A stretch of 64,000 nt of DNA from Bacteroides luti (lineage in GTDB: Bacteria; Bacteroidota; Bacteroidia; Bacteroidales; Bacteroidaceae). The stretch lies in NCBI RefSeq assembly GCF_900128905.1, contig NZ_FQTV01000017.1:24739-88738 (forward strand). The letters are read 5' to 3'. The notes beneath the pieces were generated by a model. It was not told the DNA's origin, did no database searches, and saw nothing but the letters and a program-made list of their open reading frames with translations. The position numbers and the translations under genes were made by a program. The first letter of the stretch is position 1. Each line of letters opens with the position of its first letter. Positions 19,181-27,237 of this stretch are shown here, in pieces.

Positions 19181-19798
19181 TTATCGAATATAGAAATCGA
19201 GCAGCTTTTCTTCTTCCAGATAACCTTCCAGATGTTGGCCTATTGCAACCGGTCCCACTCCAACAGGAGTTCCAGTGTATATTAAATCTCCTATTTTCAG
19301 CGTAAAGAAACGACTGACGTAAGCAATTATCTCATCTACTTTAAACAACATGTCGGCAGTGTTTCCCTTCTGTACTTGCTTGCCATCAATATCCAGATGA
19401 AAATTCAGGTTTTGAATATCCTTAAACTTATCAACAGGAACAAATTCGCCAATTGCAGCAGAGTCATCGAATCCTTTACATATTTCCCAGGGATTACCTG
19501 TCTCACGGATTTTTCGTTGCAGGTCTCGGGCTGTAAAGTCAATACCAACAGTCACCTCATCATAATAACGATTTGCAAAACGTTCAGCTATATTTTTCCC
19601 TAATCTGCCTATTTTCACAACTAACTCTGTTTCATAGTGAACTTCGTCAGAGAAATCAGGAATAAAGAACGGCTTTCCATTTTTAAGTAAAGCAGAATCT
19701 GGTTTCATAAAGATAACCGGCTCTTTTGGTATTACTAACGTGGGATGCAGTTCTTTATTGTGTTCGGCGTAGTTCATTCCTACGGCTATAATCTTCAT
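19181..19798 (-). CDS. Fumarylacetoacetate hydrolase family protein
   Basis: 205 residues, the short FAH fold of acylpyruvase/oxaloacetate tautomerase-like enzymes. Seen: metal-binding VHYETELVVKIGR with two glutamates, TVGIDFTARDLQ, and YTGTPVGVGPV. Substrate not determinable; small FAH proteins act on acylpyruvates or oxaloacetate. Its ATG shares one base with the rex stop (TAATG), implying translational coupling to the redox regulator. Confidence 0.85.
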   Translation of the reverse strand: MKIIAVGMNYAEHNKELHPTLVIPKEPVIFMKPDSALLKNGKPFFIPDFSDEVHYETELVVKIGRLGKNIAERFANRYYDEVTVGIDFTARDLQRKIRETGNPWEICKGFDDSAAIGEFVPVDKFKDIQNLNFHLDIDGKQVQKGNTADMLFKVDEIIAYVSRFFTLKIGDLIYTGTPVGVGPVAIGQHLEGYLEEEKLLDFYIR

Positions 19799-20448
19799 TA
19801 CTTTATCTGATTAAAATTTAAACGGTTGAACATTACAGCTAAATGAGCATACAAAGAAGTATTCTGAACCACAATATCTTCTGGTACCCGAATACGTAAA
19901 GGAGTAAAGTTCCATACAGCCTTTACGCCTCCTTCGATCATTTTATCAGTAATATTCTGAGCTATTTCAATAGGGACAGTCAATACTCCAATATTCACAT
20001 TATATTCAAGCATCTTTGCCTGAAAATCATCCGAATGAAAGATTGGAATGCCGTTTATAAATGTACCAACAAGTTCAGGATTAACATCAAAACCTGCAAC
20101 TATTTCCAAGCCAAAATGATTCAAACCGGAGTCACGAAGAAGAGCTCCTCCCAGGCTACCTACACCAAACAAGAAAGCTTTATGCATATTTGTAAAGCCG
20201 AGGAAGTCTTCCAGAACAGCAATTAGATCATCTATATCATAACCTACCCTTGTTCGCCCTGATATATTTACATACGACAGGTCCTTCGCTATCTGAGAAG
20301 CATCAATATTTATCTCTTTAGAAATCTGCGTAGAAGAAACAAAATGTTCTCCTTTATTTTTAAGCAGTTTCGCATTCGATAAATACCATGGAAGTCTGCG
20401 CAAAGAAGGTTCCGGTACTTTTATAACATTTTGCTCATTATCACTCAT
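19798..20448 (-). CDS. rex: Redox-sensing transcriptional repressor Rex
   Basis: 216 residues. N-terminal winged helix (about 10-85, with RRLPWYL at 17-23) and a Rossmann NAD(H)-binding domain with GVGSLGGAL at 95-103 and AGFDVNP. Known: Rex dimers bind DNA when NADH/NAD+ is low and release it when NADH rises, controlling fermentation and respiration genes. A minus-strand -7 box (TATTTTTG) lies at 20478-20485. I found no clear Rex operator (TTGTGAA-type inverted repeat) in the divergent region, so self-regulation is not supported. Confidence 0.93.
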   Translation of the reverse strand: MSDNEQNVIKVPEPSLRRLPWYLSNAKLLKNKGEHFVSSTQISKEINIDASQIAKDLSYVNISGRTRVGYDIDDLIAVLEDFLGFTNMHKAFLFGVGSLGGALLRDSGLNHFGLEIVAGFDVNPELVGTFINGIPIFHSDDFQAKMLEYNVNIGVLTVPIEIAQNITDKMIEGGVKAVWNFTPLRIRVPEDIVVQNTSLYAHLAVMFNRLNFNQIK

Positions 20449-20527
20449 AAAACCCCATTTTATTAAATTGGTATTTGCAAAAATACACTATTTTTTCCAA
20501 ACAATCGAGCATTAAGAAAAAGATTAT

Positions 20528-20558
20528 TTTGTACATATCTATAAGTTTGTTACATTTG
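20528..20558 (+). promoter_or_regulatory. Bacteroides-type promoter of the SUI1 gene
   Basis: TTTG at 20528-20531 (-33), exactly 19 bases, then TACATTTG at 20551-20558 (-7); start codon 22 bases further. Matches the Bacteroides housekeeping consensus TTTG-N19-TAnnTTTG. Confidence 0.8.
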
Positions 20559-20580
20559 GATATAAATAAAATAAGAAAGT

Positions 20581-20931
20581 ATGAAAAAGCATGACTGGAA
20601 AGAGAGATTGAATGTGGTATATTCAACCAACCCCGATTTCAATTATGATATAGAAGAAGATGAAGAACAGACAACTTTGGAGCCAGCTAAACAGAATCTT
20701 CGGGTAGCCATTGATAAGAAAAACAGAGGAGGAAAGGTTGTAACACTAATAACTGGATTTGTAGGCACAGAGGAGGATTTAAAAACTCTTGGAAAACTAT
20801 TGAAAACAAAATGTGGAGTTGGCGGAGCTGCCAAAGATGGGGAAATTATTATTCAAGGAGATTTCAAGCTCAAGATTGTTGAGCTACTTAAGAAAGAAGG
20901 ATATGTAAAGACCAAACCAGTTGGAGGATAG
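20581..20931 (+). CDS. SUI1/eIF1-like translation initiation factor (YciH type)
   Basis: 116 residues. An acidic N-terminal arm (about 20-40) followed by the SUI1 domain: LRVAIDKKNRGGKVVTLITGF, TLGKLLKTKCGVGGAAKDGEI, IIIQGDF. The bacterial family is related to eukaryotic eIF1 and may affect start-codon choice; its role in bacteria is only partly known. Single gene with its own promoter, divergent from rex. Confidence 0.9.
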   Translation: MKKHDWKERLNVVYSTNPDFNYDIEEDEEQTTLEPAKQNLRVAIDKKNRGGKVVTLITGFVGTEEDLKTLGKLLKTKCGVGGAAKDGEIIIQGDFKLKIVELLKKEGYVKTKPVGG

Positions 20932-21100
20932 TTCTATTTTAAAAGCCGATACCATAGTAGCACCAAAAGAAGCCTAACGATAAACATATTGAATGATAGT
21001 TTATTAAAAAAGAATTTGTATTTCAATGGTGCAAATATGGGTAATACATTCTCATTGTAGAACAATTTATAAAAGAGAGTACATAGAGGAAATTAAAAAA

Positions 21101-21130
21101 GGGTGGTTAAACAGATTTGTTCAACCACCC
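21101..21130. terminator. Bidirectional terminator between SUI1 gene and tsf
   Basis: 13-bp stem (GGGTGGTTAAACA / TGTTCAACCACCC, one G-U) with a 4-base loop. It is flanked by an A-run on the left and TTTTA on the right, so it can act for tsf on the minus strand and for the SUI1 gene on the plus strand. Confidence 0.85.
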
Positions 21131-21157
21131 TTTTAAGTATCTTTAAAAAGACCTTAA

Positions 21158-21982
21158 TTAGTCAGCATTCAAAGTAAAACGTTTGAAGTTAACTACAGTT
21201 AAGTCTTTGTTAGTGTTCTTCAAGAACTGAGCAACACTAATCTTAGGATCTTTCACATATTCTTGTTCCAACAAGCAAACTTCTTTGTAGAACTTAGAGA
21301 TACGACCTTCAGCGATACGTTCAATTAAGTTCTCTGGTTTACCTTCCTGACGAGCTTTGTCAGCTGCGATTTCTTTTTCACGAGCTAATACGTCAGCTGG
21401 AACACCTTCCTGATTTACAGCGATAGGGTTCATTGCAGCAATCTGCATAGCAACTTCGTGAGAAACCTGAGCATCAACACCAGCAACATTGAAAGAAACT
21501 GCAGTAGCCAAACGGTTTCCTGGGTGGATATAAATAGCAGTAGAAAGACCTTCTACAACTCCGTATCCATCAAGTTCCATCTTTTCGCCAGTGATACCAC
21601 TTCTATCAGTAACAGCATCAGCAACTGTTCCTTTACCCATAGGAAGAGCTTTCACATCTTCGATAGTAGCACATTTGTTTGCGATAGCAAGATCAAGAAT
21701 TTCGTTAGTCAAAGCAACGAAGTCTGCATTCTTAGCAACGAAGTCAGTTTCACATTTCAATGCGATAACTGCAGCAAATTCGCCTGCTGACTTAGCAATA
21801 ACACAACCTTCTGAAGCTTCACGATCAGAACGTTTTGCAGCTACTGCTTGTCCTTTTTTACGAATTATTTCAATTGCTTTATCAAAATCGCCTTCAGCTT
21901 CAGTCAAAGCATTCTTGCAATCCATCATACCAGCACCTGTCATTTTGCGCAAGTGGGTAATATCTGCCATTGTTACAGCCAT
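21158..21982 (-). CDS. tsf: Elongation factor Ts
   Basis: 274 residues. GDP/GTP exchange factor for EF-Tu. Seen: N-terminal UBA-like domain with ITHLRKMTGAGMMDCKNAL (8-26), the core CETDFVAKN (about 96-104), a dimerisation domain and the C-terminal module ending near LTVVNFKRF. Follows rpsB by 31 bases in the usual order. Confidence 0.97.
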   Translation of the reverse strand: MAVTMADITHLRKMTGAGMMDCKNALTEAEGDFDKAIEIIRKKGQAVAAKRSDREASEGCVIAKSAGEFAAVIALKCETDFVAKNADFVALTNEILDLAIANKCATIEDVKALPMGKGTVADAVTDRSGITGEKMELDGYGVVEGLSTAIYIHPGNRLATAVSFNVAGVDAQVSHEVAMQIAAMNPIAVNQEGVPADVLAREKEIAADKARQEGKPENLIERIAEGRISKFYKEVCLLEQEYVKDPKISVAQFLKNTNKDLTVVNFKRFTLNAD

Positions 21983-22013
21983 AGTCTTTATATTTTTTTA
22001 ATTGATATAGTAA

Positions 22014-22853
22014 TTAAGCTTCTTCATCATCTTTCAAGAAAGCAGCAGCTTTTGCAGCGTTGATTGCTTCCTCGTCGTTTTTGTCAAGTCTAGCTTTAGC
22101 AGCAGACTTTCTCTTACCTTTGTTAGCAGGAGCTTCTCCGGCAGCTTCCATATCAATTTTTTCAGCTTTTCTTTCTTCCAAGCCTTCGCTCATAGCTGTA
22201 CAACAAGCTTCAAGAATTACTTCAATTGATTTTGTAGCGTCATCATTTGCAGGGATAACGAAATCGATATTTGAAGGATCAGAGTTTGTATCAACGATAG
22301 CAAATACTGGAATACCTAAACGGTTAGCTTCACGAACTGCAATGTTTTCTTTCATTACGTCGATAACGAACAAAGCAGAAGGAAGACGAGTTAAGTCAGC
22401 GATAGAACCTAAGTTCTTGTCTAACTTAGCACGTTGACGAGAAATTTGAAGAACTTCTCTTTTAGAAAGATTAGAATAAGTACCATCGTTAGTCAACTTA
22501 TCGATAGTAGCCATCTTCTTAACAGCCTTACGGATAGTTGGGAAGTTAGTCAACATACCACCTGGCCAGCGCTCGATTACATAAGGCATATTAACAGAAG
22601 CTGCTTTGTCAGCAACTACTTGTTTTGCTTGTTTTTTAGTAGCAACAAAAAGGACTTTCTTTCCTGATTTTGCAATTTGTTTTAAAGCTTCAGCAGCTTC
22701 TTCTACTTTTGCAACTGTTTTGTGGAGGTCAATGATGTGGATACCATTGCGTTCCATGAAAATATAAGGAGCCATTGCAGGGTTCCACTTTCTTCTTAAG
22801 TGTCCGAAGTGGCAACCGGCTTCCAATAAATTATCAAAATTTGTTCTTGACAT
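22014..22853 (-). CDS. rpsB: 30S ribosomal protein S2
   Basis: 279 residues; a little longer than E. coli S2 (241) because of an Ala/Lys-rich C-terminal tail (GKRKSAAKARL ... AAKAAAFLKDDEEA). Seen: LLEAGCHFGHLRRKWNPAM at 10-28, RWPGGMLTNFPTI and VDTNSDPSNIDFVIP. Third gene of rplM-rpsI-rpsB-tsf, with a 125-base gap before it holding a hairpin that may be an autoregulatory leader. Confidence 0.97.
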   Translation of the reverse strand: MSRTNFDNLLEAGCHFGHLRRKWNPAMAPYIFMERNGIHIIDLHKTVAKVEEAAEALKQIAKSGKKVLFVATKKQAKQVVADKAASVNMPYVIERWPGGMLTNFPTIRKAVKKMATIDKLTNDGTYSNLSKREVLQISRQRAKLDKNLGSIADLTRLPSALFVIDVMKENIAVREANRLGIPVFAIVDTNSDPSNIDFVIPANDDATKSIEVILEACCTAMSEGLEERKAEKIDMEAAGEAPANKGKRKSAAKARLDKNDEEAINAAKAAAFLKDDEEA

Positions 22854-22898
22854 TTTTTTAATCTTTTAATCGTTTACTTTCTTTTTTGTTTTATAACC

Positions 22899-22934
22899 AA
22901 CTGTCGGGTAGCCTACTAAAGAGTCCCGATAGTT
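22899..22934 (-). promoter_or_regulatory. Hairpin in the rpsI-rpsB gap, candidate S2 leader
   Basis: On the minus strand AACTATCGGG pairs with CCCGACAGTT (9 of 10) around a 16-base loop containing TAGTAGGCTA. No T-run follows, so it is not an ordinary terminator. It ends 46 bases before the rpsB start, inside the only long gap of the operon. Binding of S2 is a guess. Confidence 0.4.
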
Positions 22935-22978
22935 TAGATACTAAACGTAGCTTACTCCAGAGATTTCTCCAGCAAGTA

Positions 22979-23365
22979 TTAACGTTTACTGAACTGGAAT
23001 CTTCTACGAGCTTTTGGTTGACCCGGTTTCTTACGTTCAACAGAACGTGGATCACGTGTCATGAAGCCTTCTGAACGAAGAGCTTTTTTATCTTCTGCGC
23101 TGATTTTCACAAGAGCACGAGCGATTGCTAAACGCAAAGCTTGAGATTGTCCTGTGAAACCACCACCTACCAAATTAACTTTGATGTCATACTTCTCAGC
23201 TACACCTAATTTGTTCAATGGTTGCTTTACAACATATTGAAGAATAGTTGATGGAAAGTACGTTGCAAGGTCTCTCTTGTTAATAGTAATCTTTCCTGTA
23301 CCTTCGCTTACGAATACGCGAGCAATAGCGCGCTTACGTCTGCCTAATGCATTTACTACTTCCAT
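22979..23365 (-). CDS. rpsI: 30S ribosomal protein S9
   Basis: 128 residues, complete. Seen: GRRKRAIARVFVSEGTG (8-24), GGFTGQSQALRLAIARAL and the conserved C-terminus KKPGQPKARRRFQFSKR, whose final Arg reaches the P-site tRNA. Starts 6 bases after rplM. Confidence 0.98.
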   Translation of the reverse strand: MEVVNALGRRKRAIARVFVSEGTGKITINKRDLATYFPSTILQYVVKQPLNKLGVAEKYDIKVNLVGGGFTGQSQALRLAIARALVKISAEDKKALRSEGFMTRDPRSVERKKPGQPKARRRFQFSKR

Positions 23366-23371
23366 TATTTA

Positions 23372-23833
23372 TTATTTAAGTAAGTTAATATCAATTGACT
23401 TAGGGTTTTGAGCAGCATGTTTGTGTTCGCTTCCTGCGTATACATACATGTTACCTAATAGTTGTGCACCTAATTTGTTTTTAGGAAGCATACCCTTTAC
23501 TACTTTTCTCAATAACTTGTCGTCACCGTTAGGTCTAGCTTGTAAACGAGCTGGAGTGATTTCTCTTTGACCTCCAGGATAGCCAGTATATGACAAATAA
23601 ACTCTGTCATTCCATTTGTTACCTGTCAACTTCACCTTGTCGGCATTGATAATAATTACGTTGTCACCACAGTCTACATGAGGAGTAAAGTTTGGTTTGT
23701 ACTTTCCTCTCAACAGCTTGGCAACTTTTGCACCTAAGCGTCCCAGCACTTGATCAGTCGCATCAACTACGACCCATTCTTTTGTTGCTGTTGCTTTGTT
23801 TGCAGAAATGGTCTTATAACTTAAAGTATCCAC
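23372..23833 (-). CDS. rplM: 50S ribosomal protein L13
   Basis: 153 residues. Seen: EWVVVDATDQVLGRLGAKVAKLLRGK (19-44), VDCGDNVIIINADKV and the YSYTGYPGG-like loop (LSYTGYPGGQRE). First gene of the operon; strong promoter at 23962-23992 gives a leader of about 120 bases. Confidence 0.98.
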   Translation of the reverse strand: MDTLSYKTISANKATATKEWVVVDATDQVLGRLGAKVAKLLRGKYKPNFTPHVDCGDNVIIINADKVKLTGNKWNDRVYLSYTGYPGGQREITPARLQARPNGDDKLLRKVVKGMLPKNKLGAQLLGNMYVYAGSEHKHAAQNPKSIDINLLK

Positions 23834-23961
23834 TGCTTAATTGTTTTTAAATTGTTAACTACTAATAAACATAAATATTCATACTGATTACAGCTCCCCG
23901 GACAAAGGAACCTAATTAGCTATGAATTAATCTTTTATCCTTTTAGATAATAATCGGCTTG

Positions 23962-23992
23962 CAAAAGTACTGCTTTTCTTTTAATTGGCAAA
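23962..23992 (-). promoter_or_regulatory. Promoter of rplM-rpsI-rpsB-tsf
   Basis: Minus strand TTTG (23989-23992), 19-base spacer, TACTTTTG (23962-23969), a full match to the Bacteroides consensus. The region 23834-24102 otherwise holds only the rplM leader and AT-rich sequence; I see no gene in it. Confidence 0.8.
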
Positions 23993-24102
23993 CTATTTAA
24001 GCTATTTTTTCTATTTGCAAGAGCTTAGATAAGAACATTATACGTTTTATCGACTACATTAAAAAGTAATAAAATTAAGATCGATGCCACACCAAAAAGA
24101 AA

Positions 24103-24129
24103 GATGACACGACTTATGGCCGTGTCATC
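24103..24129 (-). terminator. Terminator after asnS
   Basis: 9-bp perfect stem GATGACACG / CGTGTCATC, 9-base loop; minus strand continues with TTTCTTTTT. It begins 29 bases past the asnS stop. Confidence 0.85.
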
Positions 24130-24157
24130 TTTTATATAAAGAACTAAAAAGTCTAAA

Positions 24158-25564
24158 TTAAAACTCGCAGTTACGAGGTGTTCTAGGGAAAGGAATCACA
24201 TCACGAATATTGGTCATACCTGTTACAAAAAGCAATAAGCGTTCAAAACCTAATCCGAAGCCAGAGTGAGGCGCTGTACCAAAACGACGAGTATCCAGAT
24301 ACCACCAGATATCTTTGGTTGGTACACCCATTTCCGCTGCTCTTCTAGATAATTTATCAAAATCTTCTTCACGCTGAGAGCCACCAATAATTTCTCCGAT
24401 TTTCGGGAATAGAACATCCATTGCACGAACTGTTTTTCCATCTTCATTCTGCTTCATATAGAAAGATTTGATTTCTTTCGGATAATCAGTAAGAATAACA
24501 GGACGTTTAAAATGTTCTTCCACCAAATAGCGTTCATGTTCAGAAGCAAGGTCGGCTCCCCAGAATATAGGGAATTCAAATTTATGTCCTTTAGCCACTG
24601 CTTCTTCAAGAATCTTAACACCTTCTGTATATGGAAGACGAACGAATTCATTTTCAAGTACAGACTGCAAGCGAGCAATAAGTTCATTATCAAACATGTT
24701 ATTCAGGAACTGAATATCTTCTATACAGTAATCCAAGGCCCATTTTACACAAAATTTGATAAAATCTTCTGCCAACTGCATATTATCTTCAATCTCATTG
24801 AATGCAACCTCTGGCTCAATCATCCAGAACTCAGCAAGGTGACGTGGAGTATTTGAGTTTTCTGCACGGAAAGTAGGACCAAAAGTATAAATAGATCCCA
24901 TAGACATTGCAGCAAGCTCACCTTCCAGCTGTCCCGAAACAGTCAGACTGGCTTGTTTGCCAAAGAAGTCATTATCATAATTAATTGATCCATCTTCATC
25001 CTTCTTCAAATCATAAAGATTCATGGTAGTTACCTGGAACATCTGTCCTGCACCTTCACAATCTGAAGCTGTAATAATAGGTGTATGAAAGTAGAAAAAT
25101 CCACGTTCATGGAAAAATTTATGTATGGCAATAGCCATATTATGACGAATACGGAATACAGCACCAAAAGTATTGGTACGAGGACGAAGGTGTGCTATTT
25201 CACGAAGGAACTCCATAGAGTGACCTTTCTTCTGCAAAGGATAGGTATTAGGATCAGCTGTACCTAATATTTCTATTTCACATGCATGAAGTTCTGCTTT
25301 CTGTCCTTGTCCAAGCGATTCTACCAATTCGCCATTTACACTAATACATGCTCCAGTAGTTATTGGTTTCAAGTATTCTTCTCCGAATTTCTCTATATCA
25401 ATTACAATCTGAATATTATTAATGGTAGAACCGTCATTCAAAGCGATAAAGTTAACTTGTTTACTGCCCCGGCGAGTTCTAACCCATCCCTTCACGTTCA
25501 CAATTGTTCCAAAGCTATCCATCTTCAGAACATCAACAATTCTTGTTCTACAAATCTTTTCCAT
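24158..25564 (-). CDS. asnS: Asparaginyl-tRNA synthetase
   Basis: 468 residues, class IIb. N-terminal OB anticodon-binding domain (about 15-105, [23 protein letters not shown]); class II core with motif 2 ([25 protein letters not shown]) and motif 3 ([15 protein letters not shown]) near the C-terminus. Charges tRNA-Asn with Asn; the presence of AsnRS suggests the amidotransferase route is not essential for Asn-tRNA. A perfect hairpin lies 34-55 bases upstream of the start. Confidence 0.97.
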   Translation of the reverse strand: MEKICRTRIVDVLKMDSFGTIVNVKGWVRTRRGSKQVNFIALNDGSTINNIQIVIDIEKFGEEYLKPITTGACISVNGELVESLGQGQKAELHACEIEILGTADPNTYPLQKKGHSMEFLREIAHLRPRTNTFGAVFRIRHNMAIAIHKFFHERGFFYFHTPIITASDCEGAGQMFQVTTMNLYDLKKDEDGSINYDNDFFGKQASLTVSGQLEGELAAMSMGSIYTFGPTFRAENSNTPRHLAEFWMIEPEVAFNEIEDNMQLAEDFIKFCVKWALDYCIEDIQFLNNMFDNELIARLQSVLENEFVRLPYTEGVKILEEAVAKGHKFEFPIFWGADLASEHERYLVEEHFKRPVILTDYPKEIKSFYMKQNEDGKTVRAMDVLFPKIGEIIGGSQREEDFDKLSRRAAEMGVPTKDIWWYLDTRRFGTAPHSGFGLGFERLLLFVTGMTNIRDVIPFPRTPRNCEF

Positions 25565-25597
25565 AAAAATCTTTTATATGCATTATTATATAAGGTA

Positions 25598-25619
25598 GGG
25601 GTATATTTGCATATACCCC
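25598..25619 (-). promoter_or_regulatory. Perfect hairpin just upstream of asnS
   Basis: 9-bp perfect stem GGGGTATAT / ATATACCCC with a 4-base loop, between the pseudouridine synthase stop and the asnS start. On the minus strand no clear T-run follows, so it could be a weak terminator, an attenuator or a processing site. Confidence 0.4.
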
Positions 25620-25628
25620 CATTCTTTA

Positions 25629-27179
25629 TTATTCAAAAGCTCCCATTCGAAGTATGTTTACTTCTTGTTCTGTAAGATATCTCCATTCGCCACGACGAAG
25701 ACCTTTCTTCGTTAATCCGGCAAAGAACACACGATCTAGTTTCATAACCTTATATCCCAATGATTCGAATATACGGCGAACAATACGGTTTTTACCAGAG
25801 TGAATTTCAATTCCTACCTGATCCTTATCTGTTTCAGTAGCATAACTGATAGCATCTGCATGGATTTCTCCATCGTCCAATGTTATACCAGCAGCAATTT
25901 GTTCCATATCATGTTTAGTGACATTCTTATCTAAATAAACATGATAAATTTTCTTTTTAAGGAACTGAGGATGAGTCAGCTTAGAAGCCAAATCTCCATC
26001 ATTTGTAAGCAACAATACACCTGTAGTATTACGGTCAAGACGTCCAACAGGATAAATTCTTTCTTTGCATGCACCCTTCACTAAGTCCATAACTGTAAGA
26101 CGAGCCTGAGGATCATCCGAAGTAGTTACACAATCTTTTGGTTTATTAAGCAATACGTATACTTTGCTTTCCAAAGACACAGACTCTTCGTGGAACTTAA
26201 TTACGTCAGTACGTTTAACTTTTGTTCCTAGTTCAGTAACAACTTCACCATTTACAGAAACAACTCCTGCTGTGATAAATTCGTCAGCCTCACGTCTTGA
26301 ACAAACACCTGCATTAGCAAGATACTTATTTAAACGAATAGGTTCATTGGGGTCTGTAAACTGTTCTTTATACTCAATTCTTTTCTTTTCGCTATACTTA
26401 GCATTTGGATCATAATCATCGCTTCTTCTACGAACCGGACGTGCAAATCCTTGAGGTCTTGAATCATTTGATGAGAATCTTGGACGTCTTCCACCTTCTC
26501 TGGAAAGAGTTGGATTGCCATAATTGCTATCCGGGCGACGGAATCTTGGACGTTCGCCTCCTTCACCTTCCTGATTTTCGTTTCTTCTCCAAGGCTTGTC
26601 TTCGCGATTAAACGACGGACGATAAGGTCTGTCACCGCCTTCACGGTTAAATGATGGACGTGGACGATCGCCACCTTCACGATTAAAAGAAGGACGTGGT
26701 CTGCCACCACCTTCACGATTAAATGATGGACGCGGTCTGTCGCCACCTTCACGATTGAATGATGGACGTGGACGATCTCCACCTTCACGATTAAAAGAAG
26801 GACGTGGTCTGTCTCCACCCTCACGGTTAAATGATGGGCGTGGACGATCTCCGCCTTCGCGGTTAAAAGAAGGACGTGGTCTGTCACCACCTTCACGATT
26901 GAAGCGTGGGCGATCACCTTCTTCTCTGTTATATGGACGGGAAGGACGATTAAAACTTGGACGGTCATTACCGCCTCTGTTAAAAGAAGGGCGTGAGGGG
27001 CGATCACCACCTTCACGACTAAAACGTCCTTCACGGTTAAACTTACCATCTCTGTTAAAAGAAGATCTACTGTCATCACGACGGCTAAATCCTTCTCTGT
27101 TAAAAGACTTATTACCATCACGGCTGGCGTCTCTACTATCATTGTTAGAATCTCGCCAATTTTCGTTGTCTGTACTCAT
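25629..27179 (-). CDS. rRNA pseudouridine synthase (RluB/RsuA family) with long repeat-rich N-terminus
   Basis: 516 residues. C-terminal part: S4 RNA-binding domain from about 281 (IRLNKYLANAGVCSRREADEF) and RsuA-type synthase with catalytic Asp382 in GRLDRNTTGVLLLTNDG. It converts a uridine in rRNA to pseudouridine; closest in layout to RluB (23S rRNA U2605). The first 275 residues are low-complexity Arg/Gly/Asn/Ser/Pro, with eight near-identical 12-residue units FNREGGDRPRPS at 93-189, likely a disordered RNA-binding extension. Repeat DNA makes spurious long ORFs on both strands here. It lies between purB and asnS with gaps of 58 and 64 bases. Confidence 0.88.
   Translation of the reverse strand: MSTDNENWRDSNNDSRDASRDGNKSFNREGFSRRDDSRSSFNRDGKFNREGRFSREGGDRPSRPSFNRGGNDRPSFNRPSRPYNREEGDRPRFNREGGDRPRPSFNREGGDRPRPSFNREGGDRPRPSFNREGGDRPRPSFNREGGDRPRPSFNREGGGRPRPSFNREGGDRPRPSFNREGGDRPYRPSFNREDKPWRRNENQEGEGGERPRFRRPDSNYGNPTLSREGGRRPRFSSNDSRPQGFARPVRRRSDDYDPNAKYSEKKRIEYKEQFTDPNEPIRLNKYLANAGVCSRREADEFITAGVVSVNGEVVTELGTKVKRTDVIKFHEESVSLESKVYVLLNKPKDCVTTSDDPQARLTVMDLVKGACKERIYPVGRLDRNTTGVLLLTNDGDLASKLTHPQFLKKKIYHVYLDKNVTKHDMEQIAAGITLDDGEIHADAISYATETDKDQVGIEIHSGKNRIVRRIFESLGYKVMKLDRVFFAGLTKKGLRRGEWRYLTEQEVNILRMGAFE
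26613..26903 (-). repeat. 36-bp coding tandem repeat in the pseudouridine synthase gene
   Basis: Seven units of 36 bp and one of 39 bp, encoding FNREGGDRPRPS. Synonymous sites alternate: most neighbours switch between a gacgtggacgatc form and a gacgtggtctgtc form, giving a partly visible 72-bp higher-order unit. This implies amplification in pairs and probable length variation among strains. Confidence 0.9.
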
Positions 27180-27237
27180 TTTTTATTCGAATAAAATTAT
27201 AACTCTGGCCTCGCGGCCTATTAAAAACATTAATATA

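Noticed and set aside
20449..20580. Rex operator between rex and the SUI1 gene
   Set aside because: No inverted repeat of the TTGTGAA-N4-TTCACAA type; the TTGTTACA there is part of the SUI1 promoter.
23834..23961. Structured L13 leader in the rplM 5' region
   Set aside because: Only short, weak pairings are visible in the roughly 120-base leader.
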